Below are positions 32,736 through 42,963 of a DNA stretch of 64,000 nt, in pieces. A program made the translations under genes and the position numbers. The notes beneath the pieces were generated by a model. That model saw nothing but the letters and a program-made list of their open reading frames with translations. It did no database searches and was not told the DNA's origin. The DNA comes from Tetraselmis striata (lineage: Eukaryota > Chlorophyta > Chlorodendrophyceae > Chlorodendrales > Chlorodendraceae), in NCBI GenBank assembly GCA_006384855.1, contig VCJN01002089.1, forward strand, positions 62,001 to 126,000. The letters are read 5' to 3'. The stretch's first letter is position 1, and each line of letters starts with the position of its first letter.

Positions 32736-33200
32736 CTAGCGGAGCCGCACCAACCGAGCATTATACCGCCCGCATTGCGAGAGAACTTCACGAATCTGAA
32801 ATATAACCCACAATGACAAAGTCTTTGTAGCAAAGTGGGCCTCGCGGCCATCGGGAGAGACACGCAAAAGCCGATGGTCATGAGGCAGCATCCGATCCGA
32901 TAAGGGCTTCGGGGTGTGAGCCTCATGCCGCTCGCTGGGCAAGGGCGGTTCTTGAAGCTCGTCGGGCGGGGGAGCCTCGCTTGGCTCTCCTCCCGACGGT
33001 GACGCGACATGTCGCTGGGTGACGCTCGCCAAGGGTGTGCGTGATATAAGATTCGCCAACAACATCTTATGCACACCATTCGACCCCTTTGGGACCTTTG
33101 TTATCCGCCTATACCGTCTGATACGTCCTTGATGCGACCCCTTGGTGCCTGCTGTAGTCGCCGGTAGCATCGTGCGGACTATCGCCGAGTGTGGCAGCAC
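32736..33200 (-). CDS. right-arm copy of an unrecognised 154-aa frame
   Basis: Open minus-strand frame of 154 codons; the segment MLPATTAGTKGSHQGRIRRY onward aligns with the left-arm copy. Middle segment KVPKGSNGVHKMLLANLISR, then a Pro/Glu-rich stretch with SGGEPSEAPPPDELQEPPL, ending SQCGRYNARLVRLR. It is intact here but frameshifted in the left arm. No known family or motif is recognised. It points inward, toward the palindrome centre. It could be a captured host exon or a remnant of the gene that once mobilised the repeat. Confidence 0.35.
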   Translation of the reverse strand: MLPHSAIVRTMLPATTAGTKGSHQGRIRRYRRITKVPKGSNGVHKMLLANLISRTPLASVTQRHVASPSGGEPSEAPPPDELQEPPLPSERHEAHTPKPLSDRMLPHDHRLLRVSPDGREAHFATKTLSLWVIFQIREVLSQCGRYNARLVRLR

Positions 33201-33691
33201 TAGAAGTGGGCGGCCGAGGGCAGAGGACGGCCGTTTAAAATAATGGAATATCAGCGCGAGCGCGATCTTATTTTCTGCTCTGGATTTGAACTCCTACCTC
33301 TCGCCCGGCGACCGCGCAAAATGTCAATGTCGCTAAAGGTATTTTATTTAAAATATTTGAAACGATATATCGTTGCACCGCGATATCGTTGCACCGCGCG
33401 GCTGGGCGGGTAAGCCCTAGCTGTGCGGGTAGGACGCTAGGTTATACGCGCCCCCCGAGGGGCGCAAGGAGAGCGAGGACCAAGGTACATTGGCGCGCAC
33501 CGCGCGGTTCAGTGTCCGGCTCAATAATAAATGCCTCTGTGGCAGTGAGAAGACACGTTTATTCATATTTCCGTAAATGTGTAGGCGGCTTGTACTGTAT
33601 TTTTTATGTCTTTTTGGTTACAGGGAGAGCGTCCAGAGAATGCACGCAAAGTACTGGGGAAGGAAAAGGCCTACATTTAAGCAGAACCCTC

Positions 33692-36600
33692 TTAGCGCCG
33701 GGCCGCGGGGCCCGGCGATGCGGCAGGTAATTGTCGGCCGGCCGGCCTAAAAGATCTTCCGCCGAAGCAGAAGGGACGGCTTCCGGTGTGCCGACAGAGA
33801 TATTCGGCGAGAAATATGTGCAGTGCCACAGAAAGCTTCGCAGTCCACTTCCGTATCCAGTGGGCAACCAGGGCGGCTGGCCGGAGTTCACGCCACGAGG
33901 GGGGTTGCTTCAGGTGGCTGCTTGCGATGCCGCGCTCCGCAAGCTCCTTGAGTAGAGCGAGCAGGTGCTCGCCCAGACGCCCGCCCTCCTCGACGACGCA
34001 CGGGACGAAGCGGTGTCGCCTTGCCACGGGCTGGGACGAGCAGGCGTCAACCCTAAACTTGGTTTGCTCGCGCAAGCGCGCCGCGTAGCCGGGTTGGACC
34101 GCGACTTGCGCCGCGATGGAGTTGCGAAAGACGCCTGTGACAGCAGCGTCTAGCACAAGGTGCACCCCCGGCCCCATGTAGTCAAGTTGCACCACGTCTC
34201 CCGGGCGCGTAGCGTCCGCGGAACGGAGGCCGCGCACCTCCGTTAGCACAGAGTCGCGCGGGGCCCCGGCCTCCTGCAGGATGGATACCATGGTAGTGGC
34301 GATGCGCGCGTGAACCTTGTGCCAGGCGCCGGCGCGTGGGCAGCGCACAATGTGCCGCTCAAGTGCTTCGTCAGTAGCGCCGGGGGATAGGTCGCAGTGT
34401 GGGCACGAGTCCTCGAGCCCGAGCGGGCTGTCGCCGAGGGCGGCGATGCCGCAGCACTTGCGCAGCGCGACGCGGTACGGTTCAGGTTCCACAGCGTAAG
34501 CCGCGGGAGTGTCGGAGGTTAGGTATGTGACGCTCCCGTGGCCAGACTGGGACAGTAGGCGTATGCGCTCGGGCAGTGTGGCGGTTCGGTACAGGTCGAA
34601 GAAGACGCGCCACTTGCGCGTGTGCGACAGAACAGCGGCGACCTTCCGGAGGCCTTTTGCTTCGTCGATTGCGGAGTTCAAGGAGGGCAGCTCGCCGAGG
34701 GTGAGCCTGGGGGGCAAATCAAGCGTACCGGTAGTGGTGTCGCCGGCTCTGTCGACCGGGTTGCCGACCGGCGCCACGGTAGAGGCCATGTCTGTTTCCC
34801 ACGTCTGGAAAGAGTCTTCTCTGTCTTGGCTGGCCTGCCACGCCCGACGAAGTGCGGCGGCCCATGGCAGGGAGGAAGTCTCCGGGTTCGCTAGTTGCTG
34901 AATCAGCCGGGGCGCCAGGAGTCCGGGCATCTTGCGTAGGCGCTCGGCCAGAGGCCCAGCGAGGGCAAAAAAGGCCCCGAGGTGCTGCTCGTGCGACTCG
35001 TGGACTAGTGAGTCGACAGCGATACCACCGAGCATTGTGGATAGGCCGGTGCGCATCAAACTTAGGCTAGCCGCTGTCTCATCGCCAGTGAGATCCATAA
35101 TGTGCGCGAGCGTGGAGTGTACCGCGGCATCTCTCTCGAGCATAAACTCGGCAAGCGACTCGGGCGGTAAGCCTCGCAGCAGGTGTGCGAAGCGCTTGAC
35201 GCCGCACACTTGCACGAGCGAGGCGCAGGGACGCGTGAATGTGGCCCGCATCAGCTATCTCGCGCGCCATAAGTAGGATGGCGTCTTGTCGCGCGGCCGG
35301 CCGCCGAAGTGCGTCGCGCACGAAGGTGGGGTCAAGCTTGCGGTGGCGCGGCACCCCCAGGCAGCGGCGGAAGCCCGTGACGAGGTGGGGTAGGACAGCG
35401 GGGTCCCTGGCGCGCGAGAAGGCGGCGGCGTCCAGGGATCCAGAGGGCGGGCAGGGAGGGGGGGAAGGCGCGCCTGCGGCTCGGGGGAGGAGGCCCTCCC
35501 ACTCCCGTATGGCGGCGCCGTGTTCCGCAGGCGCAAACGCCACTTCCGTCTTGTCGGGGCCCCAGGAGATCGATAGCCCAACTGCCGCTAGGGCAGGCTG
35601 AGCCGGGTGTAGAGCAAGCGCCGTGCCAAGCGCCGTGCCTAGGAGGTGCAGGTCATCGGCAAATGCGAGGCCGAGGCCGCCCATACCCAACTTCGCAGTG
35701 ATAGCGTCAAAGACAGGGCCAACGGTGAGACAAAAAAAGAAGGTGGCGAGGGGGCAGCCTTGGCGAATGCCGCGCAGCTGTGTAAGCACAACTGTCGGCG
35801 CGTCGCCGTCGGACTCGTGGTCATACAACCAGTTCTCCGAGGGGCCAGCGTATAGCATGTCGAAGAGGGGCAACAGGGAATGCAGGGCTGGGTCGGCGAC
35901 CAAGCGCCTCCGTATGGCGCGCCGGTCGGTCATACCGTAGGCATTGGAGGCGTCGATGGATGACGCAGCGAGGCGATCGTCCATCTCCATGGCGACTTGT
36001 ATTACCCATTGGATCATGTCCGTGCCGGCCGGAGTGCTCAGCGCAAATTGCGATGGGCCGACAGCACGGGCTATGTGGTCGCGGATAGTCCACATGGCTG
36101 CCGAGGAGGCCACTCTAGTTAGAGCAGAGCTGAAGCCGATGGGTCGAATGGGTGGGCGGTAGGGGCTGTTCTGCGCCTCGGCCTGCCCTCGCAGATCACC
36201 TCGCGCCTCTTCGTCCTTCTTCCACAAGGGAATGAGGGTCGAGGAGGACAGTAGCTGCTTGACGCGGTCGGAGACGTTACCAGAGCACACAACGGTCATA
36301 AAGCGAGCCATGGACTGCAGGGTATCATAGTCATCAGACAGATCACGTAGGTGGTCGACTCGCCAGCCATCGCGATGGCAAGCCGAGTCGGCTGGCGCTC
36401 GCTGGAGCACGCCGTGCAAGTCATCGGGGCTGATGGTAATAGGGGGTATGCCATCTGGCTCGGGCGGGGGGAGCAGGCCGGATGGGTCGTCAGCAGCAGG
36501 GGGAGGAAACAGCCGGCGCAGCTCGTCGATGTTCTCTGCGGACGGTTCCGCAACGCCGTGGTTCTCGGCAAGCGCTGCGGCGTCGCGGAACCGCCCGACG

Positions 36601-37535
36601 CGAATGAGTCGCACCGCCTTCCCGACCCGCCAGGAGATGCGGCCGCGCAGGTAGCCCCGCGAGGTCGCAGGGCCCGAGGCGGTTGGCTGGATCGTCTCGC
36701 GCGCGAGTGCGGCCTCGTGGAGCAGTGCAGGAATATCGCCCTGCCGCCAGAGGGTTAAGCGGTGGTCGATAGCAGTCCGTACCACGTGGGCGTTAGCGCC
36801 GGCAGCGTGCGGCCAGAGAACGGCCGCCGGGAAGAGGATGGCCAGGTGGCACGCGGCCTCGCGCATGGCGCCCCGGGCGGAATGCGATATATCCCAGATT
36901 GGTCGGATAGCGGCGCCAATGGCGTCGCGGGCGGACGTCGGGATTCTTGGTGACGTGCGCACGGCCGTGTCACGCACGTAGGGGAGGAAGAAGTCGGGGT
37001 TGTCGAGGGCCCATTGGATGGGTGCCCCTACTTGGGTCTGGGCAGCTTCAGCCGCTTGGCGGCGAGCGATGCCGTCGGTGGAGGTTGGCATAAAGGGAAG
37101 GAGGTCCGGGGCCGGCGGGAGGGGGTGAGCGGGGGGCACGGGGCCGGCTGGGGGGTCAAGAGCCGTGGCAGGGGCTGGTGGGGCGCCACCGGGTTCGGCC
37201 GGGGGGGCGGGGGGGCGAGGTGGCGGAGGAGGGGGGGCTGGTAGCTGGCGGGGATTGCCGTGCGCGTCGATGCGGCACTTTAGTAGATGGGTACGCATGA
37301 TCTGCGCGTTGCCGCTGGCCGCGACGTAGACTTTGCCGCACCGGCGGGGGCAGGGCCTTAGACCCACTGTGGGGAGGTAGGCAGCTAAGCCAGCGATTCT
37401 AGGGTCGCCGCCCTCCGCTGGGCATCTGGCGACGCGTTTGTGGTCGGCGCTGCGGGCGCGGCGGAAGTGCTCGGCCAGGTGCGCGGCGGTGTCGCACACG
37501 AAGGGGCACTCGGGGAGAGGGCACCGGAGAGTCAT
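33692..37535 (-). pseudogene. LINE ORF2: zinc fingers, reverse transcriptase, RLE; one frameshift
   Basis: Read as 35079-37535 (818 codons) and 33692-35251 (519 codons) in adjacent frames; the shift falls at about 35205-35251. N-terminus: two Cys/His finger-like motifs (CPLPECPFVCDTAAHLAEHF...; CPRRCGKVYVAASGNAQIMRTHLLKC). Reverse transcriptase: IRPIGFSSALTRV, SIDASNAYGM, LRGIRQGCPLATFFF, and catalytic AFADD at about residue 624-627 in place of YxDD. The second part has a CPHC...HIVRC knuckle, then LDYMGPGVHLVLDAAVTG and VVEEGGRLGEHLL, matching the PD-(D/E)XK-type restriction-like endonuclease of R2/CRE/Dualen-type elements. A single shift separates otherwise intact halves, so the copy died recently, or a sequencing error or programmed shift is present. 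Confidence 0.8.
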
Positions 37536-37616
37536 TGGGGATGGGTAGGAGGGAGGGGGTGCGGCGAGGCCTGAGGGGGCGGTCCGACGAGGAGGGGTTG
37601 AGGGTGGGGGTGGGGT

Positions 37617-39203
37617 TTACGGCGGTGCACTCCCCTCGTGCGCGCCGGGGGCGCTGCCATGGGGCTGGGGTAGGGGCGGTCCATCCACCTGGGGGTTGCC
37701 GGCGTCCATGTCGGCTCTGGGGAGCGCGGGGGCTCCGGGGGCAGCAAGAGCCAAGGGCACCTGGGAGACGAGGGGAGCGCCAGCTTGGAGTGCGGTGACG
37801 ACATTGTTGAGGTGGGAGGTCTCGCGGCGGCGCTCCGCCATCTCGTCGCGTAGCAGCGCAACGACAGCTGTCTGGGCGGCCATCTGCTTTTGGATCTCCA
37901 TCAACATGCCTCCTAGGAGCTGGAAGTCCGAAGTCGGGTCTGTCTGGGCTTGGGCAGGGGGAGGCAGGTGAGGTGGGAGCTGGTGTGCCGAGCCATGCGG
38001 CGATGGCGCAGCTGCGCCAGCGCCAAGGGGCGGCATGCCGGCCTCCAAGACATCCTCCAGGGTAATATCCGGGTCGGCGGGGGCGAGGTCAACGTGCAGG
38101 CGTTTGGGGGGTGGAGGGTGCTGGTGTCCCTGGCGTGGTGGTGCCGCCGAGGACGAGGCTCCGGCGGAGCCGCGGTGGAGCTGGCCGCTGCCAGGAATCC
38201 CTGCGCCCGGGGGAGGCGGCGTTCGCGCGGGGGAGAACGCAGCGTCTAGGCGCCTGTTGCAATCTGCGGCTCCGCCACTGCTTTGTGCTGGTCCTTGCGG
38301 GGAGGGGGTGCCGAACAGGAAGGGGGTGGGATGATGGGGAGGGGAGGTGAAGGCGCCGCATGGGGCATAGGGCTGGGTCCATGTTTGCTGAGGGGGAGCA
38401 AGGCTGGGGGGTGCATAGGTGTGGCAATGGGCATGTGCCGGCGGGGGGGGGAAGTAAGCCGGGCCGGCCTGCTGGAAGAACTCCGGGTGGGGCGCGGGAG
38501 GCGCTGGGGCTGGGGCTGGGGCGACGAGAACAGAAGGGCGGTGCTCTGGCGGCTCGTAGTAGGAGGGGTCACCAGGGGGTGCAGCGCGCCAAGGGGGCAG
38601 GGTGGGGAGCAGGGCTAGCCAATCCCTGCGCTGCTCTACCCAGTGCGCTGCGGCAGGGGCGATGAGGCCCGGCAGCTCGGTGTTGGCTGCGTGCTCGGTC
38701 ATAGACGACATGCTGCCCAGGCGAGCCACGGGGGTGAGGGCTGCAGGGACGAGGGTGAGTAGGTAGCATGCATCGTCGGGTCCAGTGTCTTCGCGCTTGT
38801 CCGCGTGGAGGCACCATTTTGCAACGTAGGTCATTGTTCCGCCATGTGCAATTGCGTCCCCTCTTGCCCAACGAATGATAGCGTTGTCCATGTAGAATTT
38901 GCTGGCAGTGTGGTCCGGGGCGAACGATGCGCCGTTAACCTGGAAAACTCGGATGTACTGCGGTAGGAAGTACTGCTGGTTGGCGAGAAACCACCGCACA
39001 CACACGCTGGCCTCCTGTGAGGACGCAACGCGGAAGAAGAAGGAACGGTGTCGCCCTGCCGGCCTTCGAAAATGGGGTCGTTGCATGCGGAACTTGGCAT
39101 GCCCTCCGCCTCGCCCGGGCGGGTGGTGGCTGGCCGGGCTCTTGCCCTTGCGTGGGTCGCGGTGGCTCGACATGCCGGTGGCGGTGGCGGCGCGGCGCAA
39201 CAC
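37617..39203 (-). CDS. LINE ORF1 (proline-rich nucleic-acid-binding candidate)
   Basis: 528 codons; the initiator may be the internal Met at MSSHRDPRKG (about 39173). Residues about 50-190 look globular (RWFLANQQYFLPQYIRVFQV, FYMDNAIIRWARGDAIAHGG). The C-terminal two thirds are Pro/Ala-rich and probably disordered, with a short helical segment (GGMLMEIQKQMAAQTAVVAL...) near the end that could trimerise. No zinc knuckle or RRM is seen. The role as the LINE RNA-binding ORF1 product is inferred from position upstream of ORF2. Confidence 0.65.
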   Translation of the reverse strand: MLRRAATATGMSSHRDPRKGKSPASHHPPGRGGGHAKFRMQRPHFRRPAGRHRSFFFRVASSQEASVCVRWFLANQQYFLPQYIRVFQVNGASFAPDHTASKFYMDNAIIRWARGDAIAHGGTMTYVAKWCLHADKREDTGPDDACYLLTLVPAALTPVARLGSMSSMTEHAANTELPGLIAPAAAHWVEQRRDWLALLPTLPPWRAAPPGDPSYYEPPEHRPSVLVAPAPAPAPPAPHPEFFQQAGPAYFPPPPAHAHCHTYAPPSLAPPQQTWTQPYAPCGAFTSPPHHPTPFLFGTPSPQGPAQSSGGAADCNRRLDAAFSPARTPPPPGAGIPGSGQLHRGSAGASSSAAPPRQGHQHPPPPKRLHVDLAPADPDITLEDVLEAGMPPLGAGAAAPSPHGSAHQLPPHLPPPAQAQTDPTSDFQLLGGMLMEIQKQMAAQTAVVALLRDEMAERRRETSHLNNVVTALQAGAPLVSQVPLALAAPGAPALPRADMDAGNPQVDGPPLPQPHGSAPGAHEGSAPP

Positions 39204-39330
39204 GAGTGTAACACAGACGGATAAGTACTATGGAGTATTAATTAGCGAGCGTAATCCAGCACCTCGCGTGGTGCGGGGTGGGCTCGGATCGTGGGGGCAC
39301 CGCTCGCAACTCACGCGCTGAGCGGAACTG

Positions 39331-40935
39331 GGAGAGGGGCACTCGTCCTGTCGGCCCGGAGGGGCACTCGTCAGCCGAGAGGGGCACTCTCAAATGCTAC
39401 TGTTTGCTTGTTTTTTTCCGCCTCGGGACAGGACAAAACAGTGAAACTGTATTGCTGATCTTGTAGTGCTGTTTTTTTTTTTTTTTTTTTGGTAATACAA
39501 CTTTTAGCGGTGGGTTGGGTACCGGCCTTTTTGTAATGCACACCAGTAGTCAGCGGCCCGCTTTTACGCGGCTTGCAGATTTAATCTGTTTTACAAAATA
39601 ATACGTCTCTTTTGAAAAACAATAAATTACTGACAAATCTAACGCTAAAAGCATTATTACCCGGAAACAACAGTATTATTACAAGATCAACACTGCAAGC
39701 CGGCTAAAAGCGGCCCGCATCCCGCACCACGCTCAACCCAAGAGGTAGGGGCACCTCCACAGATCCCCGGCGCGAAGCGCCGCTTAGTAATAATAGGAAT
39801 GGTAATAATAATGTATAGGTAGTGCCTTAGTCAACAGCCGCTATTTTCCTGCCAAAATAGGAATTATCATCCCCATACACGGCGGAGGTACGAGTAGCAT
39901 AGGCCGAGAGGAAAGTTACGAAATTGCCAACATTTGAACATAGTATATCAACCGCACAAAGCGATGATTCGTGTTACCAATCGGTAGAACGACTTACAAA
40001 TGAATGTTGTGGCACATGCACGCAGCTGCCGGAAATCATACCCTTCTCATTCTAATTGTCATATACACGGTTACTACCTCTCCATTGTTTATAGGCATAT
40101 GCAGCGACATAAGAAATCCGGACAGCGGCAGACAGCCGAGAGGAGCTCCATGCTCTTCATGGCAGGTGAGTCGATCTCAAAGGCGGCTCCCAGCAAGCCG
40201 GTAGTAAACACGATAGCCCGCAGGCTGAGAGTGCGCACACGCTGGCGTTTGGCCAAAGTCATAGCAGAAGTTAGTACTTGCATGGACAATGAGCAGCTAA
40301 AGCACCGACGTCACCTGGCAACTGCATACCTGATGGCGTAGAGGGTGTCTGTATTCTCCCCCCCCCCCCCCCCCCCCCACCCCCTTGCCCGCCGACATCT
40401 CATCTGATACCGCCATGGAAAGGATAGGCAGCAGGAAGGACAAAGGCGACCAGTGATGCATACATTATGTGACTCACACAGCGTGCGCCCGACTGAAGCA
40501 GCAGTGAGTGCGCAAGTGAGGCAAGCCGGACATGAGATTGGCATGACATAGCGCTGCGTCATTGCGTCAGTATGACAGCTCATCATAACATGCGGTTGTG
40601 CAGGGCAAGCTTTATAAGTCAACAAGTACAGGTGCCTGCGCATTTCTATGTAATAAACCAGTGAGGAAGTGCGTACACTTTACAGTGCAATTCTAGCCAG
40701 ACTTGTACCAGAATTGATGCAAAATTAGCCAGGCCAGGCCACCTGAAATCTTACTTGCACCGTTTCTTGCTGCCGCGGGCACTCAAAGCAGCGAGGGCGA
40801 AAGGGATTTTGCTGATTCGATCCAATCCACCAGCGCTATATACGATTCATTATCTGCGTCAGAGCCGATGCGCAGCGATCAACTCCGGCAGTTTTGCAGT
40901 AGGAAGTGTAGCGTCAGATCATGGCGGTGCTACTG
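39331..40935. other. intergenic stretch with GAGGGGCACTC triplicate and T-run
   Basis: GAGGGGCACTC occurs three times within 39334-39400. A T18 run at about 39473-39490 reads as poly-A on the minus strand and may be the tail of an unrecognised minus-strand retrocopy. 39500-40350 is AT-rich; the frame at 40000-40341 is not supported by any family. A C-run lies at 40360-40378. Confidence 0.4.
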
Positions 40936-40944
40936 TGCTAGGAA

Positions 40945-40949
40945 TTACA
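40945..40949 (-). terminator. TGTAA polyadenylation-type signal of the phosphatase gene
   Basis: TGTAA on the minus strand, about 90 nt beyond the stop codon of the histidine acid phosphatase; a G/C-run (41002-41026) lies between. Confidence 0.45.
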
Positions 40950-40998
40950 TTCAGCGTGGTTTGTTTCTAGATCTGGACAGAGCCCGGTATGTTTTCGT

Positions 40999-41029
<31 letters not shown>

Positions 41030-41035
41030 GGGGGC

Positions 41036-42659
41036 TTAGACTTGATCGTGGCAGTCCTCCTCGTACAGAGCTTGTGTCCAATACAGTGCGTAGAAGAAAT
41101 CCTTGAAACGGCAGGACCCCGCCTCGCAGCCAGGCAGTGCGGTGAGCTTGCGCCCATCGTACGTGACACTCACGTACCAGAGCTCCTCGTTGCTGAGGTC
41201 GCCGCCGCGCGGCGCCCACAGCTCAATAGCAACATGGGAAGCGAATCGCGGGGCGTGGAACCACGGCGCCTTCATGGCGCCCAGGAGGGCGGCCACATTG
41301 GTGTCATGGCCACTGTATAGATAGATAGACGGCGGTGGGCTGGCACCCTCGCGTGGCTGGCTATCGGAAGGCGCATGCCATTTACGCGCCGTTTTCATTG
41401 TCTCCAAGATTTCGCCCAGCAGCATGCCGCCTGCCTGCACTGCATTGCGGCCACTGAAGTCGTAGTTCCAAGTGAACTCATGCACTGGGTGCAGGTCCGC
41501 AAGTAGCTCCCGGCAGTCGGCCCCTTCGGGGCAGGGTTTGCCAGCGTATTCTGAGCAAAGCAGGTTGTCATACAGAGCATCTACGTCTCGAAGGCCAAGG
41601 GGCGTCTTGCAGTGCTTTCCAATCTCCTTGCCGTCCCGCTGGACCATCTCACAAAGTCGGTCCTCCCCCAGGAACGCTTTTGCTGCCTCCGCGGCGCGAG
41701 TGTATGTCTGCTCAGCGCTTCTCCACTGTTCAGTGTCCTCAGAAGGGCGCTCGTAGCCATCGCATACCGCCCACTGCCGCAGCAGCCAATCGTCGCCTTT
41801 TGCTGCCACCTCCAGCTCAGGGACGTGCTGCGGGAGCGTCGTATCAGAGATACCCATACACTCGGCAAGGCAACCCGGCGTTGAAGCGCGCCCCTCCGTG
41901 AAATTGCTAGACTTTCTGCGAGCAGCGAGCAACAGGTGGATATCAGATGAGGGAAGGGGTGGCATCATCCCATAGTGATGAAATTGCAGTATCTATGCGC
42001 GGGGCGAGTGCAGCAAGAAGTCGCAGCGCAGACGCAGGGTAGTCGCAATTTCAGACGGCAACCGGCTCACGCACACACCTGTCGCCACGGCAGGCGCAGA
42101 TCGCGGGGCGCGGGGGAAGGGCGTTTTTGTCGGTAGAAAGGAGACCCATCAGCAGAGCCGAGGCGGTGTCTTGCGTGCGGTCGAAAGCAGTTGAGCGCGC
42201 GCGAATGCGTCCCGCGACGCTGGCGGCCTCTCGGGGCAACAGGTGGAGGAGGTCGACATAGCGAGATCGCAGCTGCTGTCCGACAGCGTATGCCTGTTGC
42301 ATCCCCGCCACCGTGAGCTCCCCGTATCCTTCAGGCCACTGATTCTCGGGCTCCCAGCTCTGCCGGCTGATTGCTGCGCGGGCGCCGTGGCGAGTGACAA
42401 TCGACACAGATACCAGCTGCATTCTGCCGGAGAACAAGTTGCTGCTACTGTGAGGCCCGCCGCGGAACGAGAGGACTGCCACTGTGGCGACCACAGTAAG
42501 GACACTCAGAAGGCTGAGAGCCGCCGCGCGACCGAACGACCGACGTGGGCGGGGCTGGGACAAAAATCCGACATAATCGTCGCTGCTACCACTGGCGTAG
42601 CCGTCTAGTAGGCCTTCGCGTTTGTCGCGGCCGGACCCGGGTCGACGAGGGACGGGCAT
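41036..42659 (-). CDS. histidine acid phosphatase, membrane-anchored
   Basis: Predicted complement(join(41036..41915,42079..42659)), 486 aa, one GT-AG intron. Residues about 45-65 form a hydrophobic segment (AALSLLSVLTVVATVAVLSF) after a basic stretch, giving a type II signal anchor. The catalytic histidine motif is VTRHGARAAI and the second motif is SGHDTN, with NYDFSGRNAVQAGG between. These define branch-2 histidine phosphatases (acid phosphatase/phytase), which form a phosphohistidine on the RHG His and use the HD Asp as acid. The usual RHGxRxP proline is absent (RHGARAA). Many cysteines in the second half suit an extracytosolic or lysosome/vacuole-like location. The substrate cannot be read from sequence. 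The start codon shares CATG with a divergent plus-strand frame. Confidence 0.85.
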
Positions 42660-42963
42660 GTCGCCCGTTTTGGTCGATCGTCGGAATAGCTACGCGGAGC
42701 AGCTGTTCAGGTTCTTATTGTCACAAGCAGCAGTCGATACCGCGACCCGGCTTATTGTCACCGAGCTACCCAGGCAGCTGAAACGGTTGGCGAAGGATTG
42801 CGTGTGTGAAATTCGGGGAGCAAACACTGCTACCGGTGTTGGAGAGAGAACGGGCGATCTGTTGCTGCGCATCAACGACTGCAGGTACTGGGGCTCAGTA
42901 GCGCAGGCGCACAAGTCTCTGCTGCCCCCGCCAGGTCACGCCAACAATTTGGCGGTTGGTCCG
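42658..42963 (+). CDS. possible divergent gene, first exon, unrecognised
   Basis: Frame starting MSPVLVDRRNSYAEQLFRFL and continuing through LPRQLKRLAKDCVCEIRGAN. It reads as a well-formed helical protein of about 80-100 aa. A CTGCAG/GTACTGG junction at about 42885 could be a donor. If it is real, this gene and the phosphatase gene start on opposite strands at the same CATG. No domain is recognised. Alternatively the phosphatase begins further upstream and this is a shadow. Confidence 0.3.

Larger units (their letters stand above)
29700..33572. repeat. right arm of giant inverted repeat
   Basis: About 3.87 kb and uninterrupted; reverse complement of the left arm. Differences include an expanded CTC/CCG triplet tract at about 31320-31470 (roughly 150 bp versus 60 bp on the left) and a poly-C tract at about 31120-31145 where the left arm has an interrupted G-rich stretch. 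Confidence 0.88.
33573..39330 (-). mobile_element. two-ORF LINE with RT and restriction-like endonuclease, near full length
   Basis: Minus-strand element with ORF1 (37617-39203), an 81-nt gap, and ORF2 (33692-37535, frameshifted). Outer boundaries are approximate: the 3' end lies between the ORF2 stop and the end of the inverted repeat (TGTAACCAAAAAGACATAAA on the minus strand), and the 5' end lies somewhere in 39204-39330. The two-ORF layout with N-terminal zinc fingers and a C-terminal restriction-like nuclease instead of an AP endonuclease recalls R2/CRE-like early-branching LINEs. No target duplication was identified. Confidence 0.8.

Noticed and set aside
36351-38665. several long plus-strand frames opposite the LINE ORFs
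   Set aside because: They are GC-rich antisense shadows of ORF1/ORF2, with Gly/Arg-rich, motif-free text.
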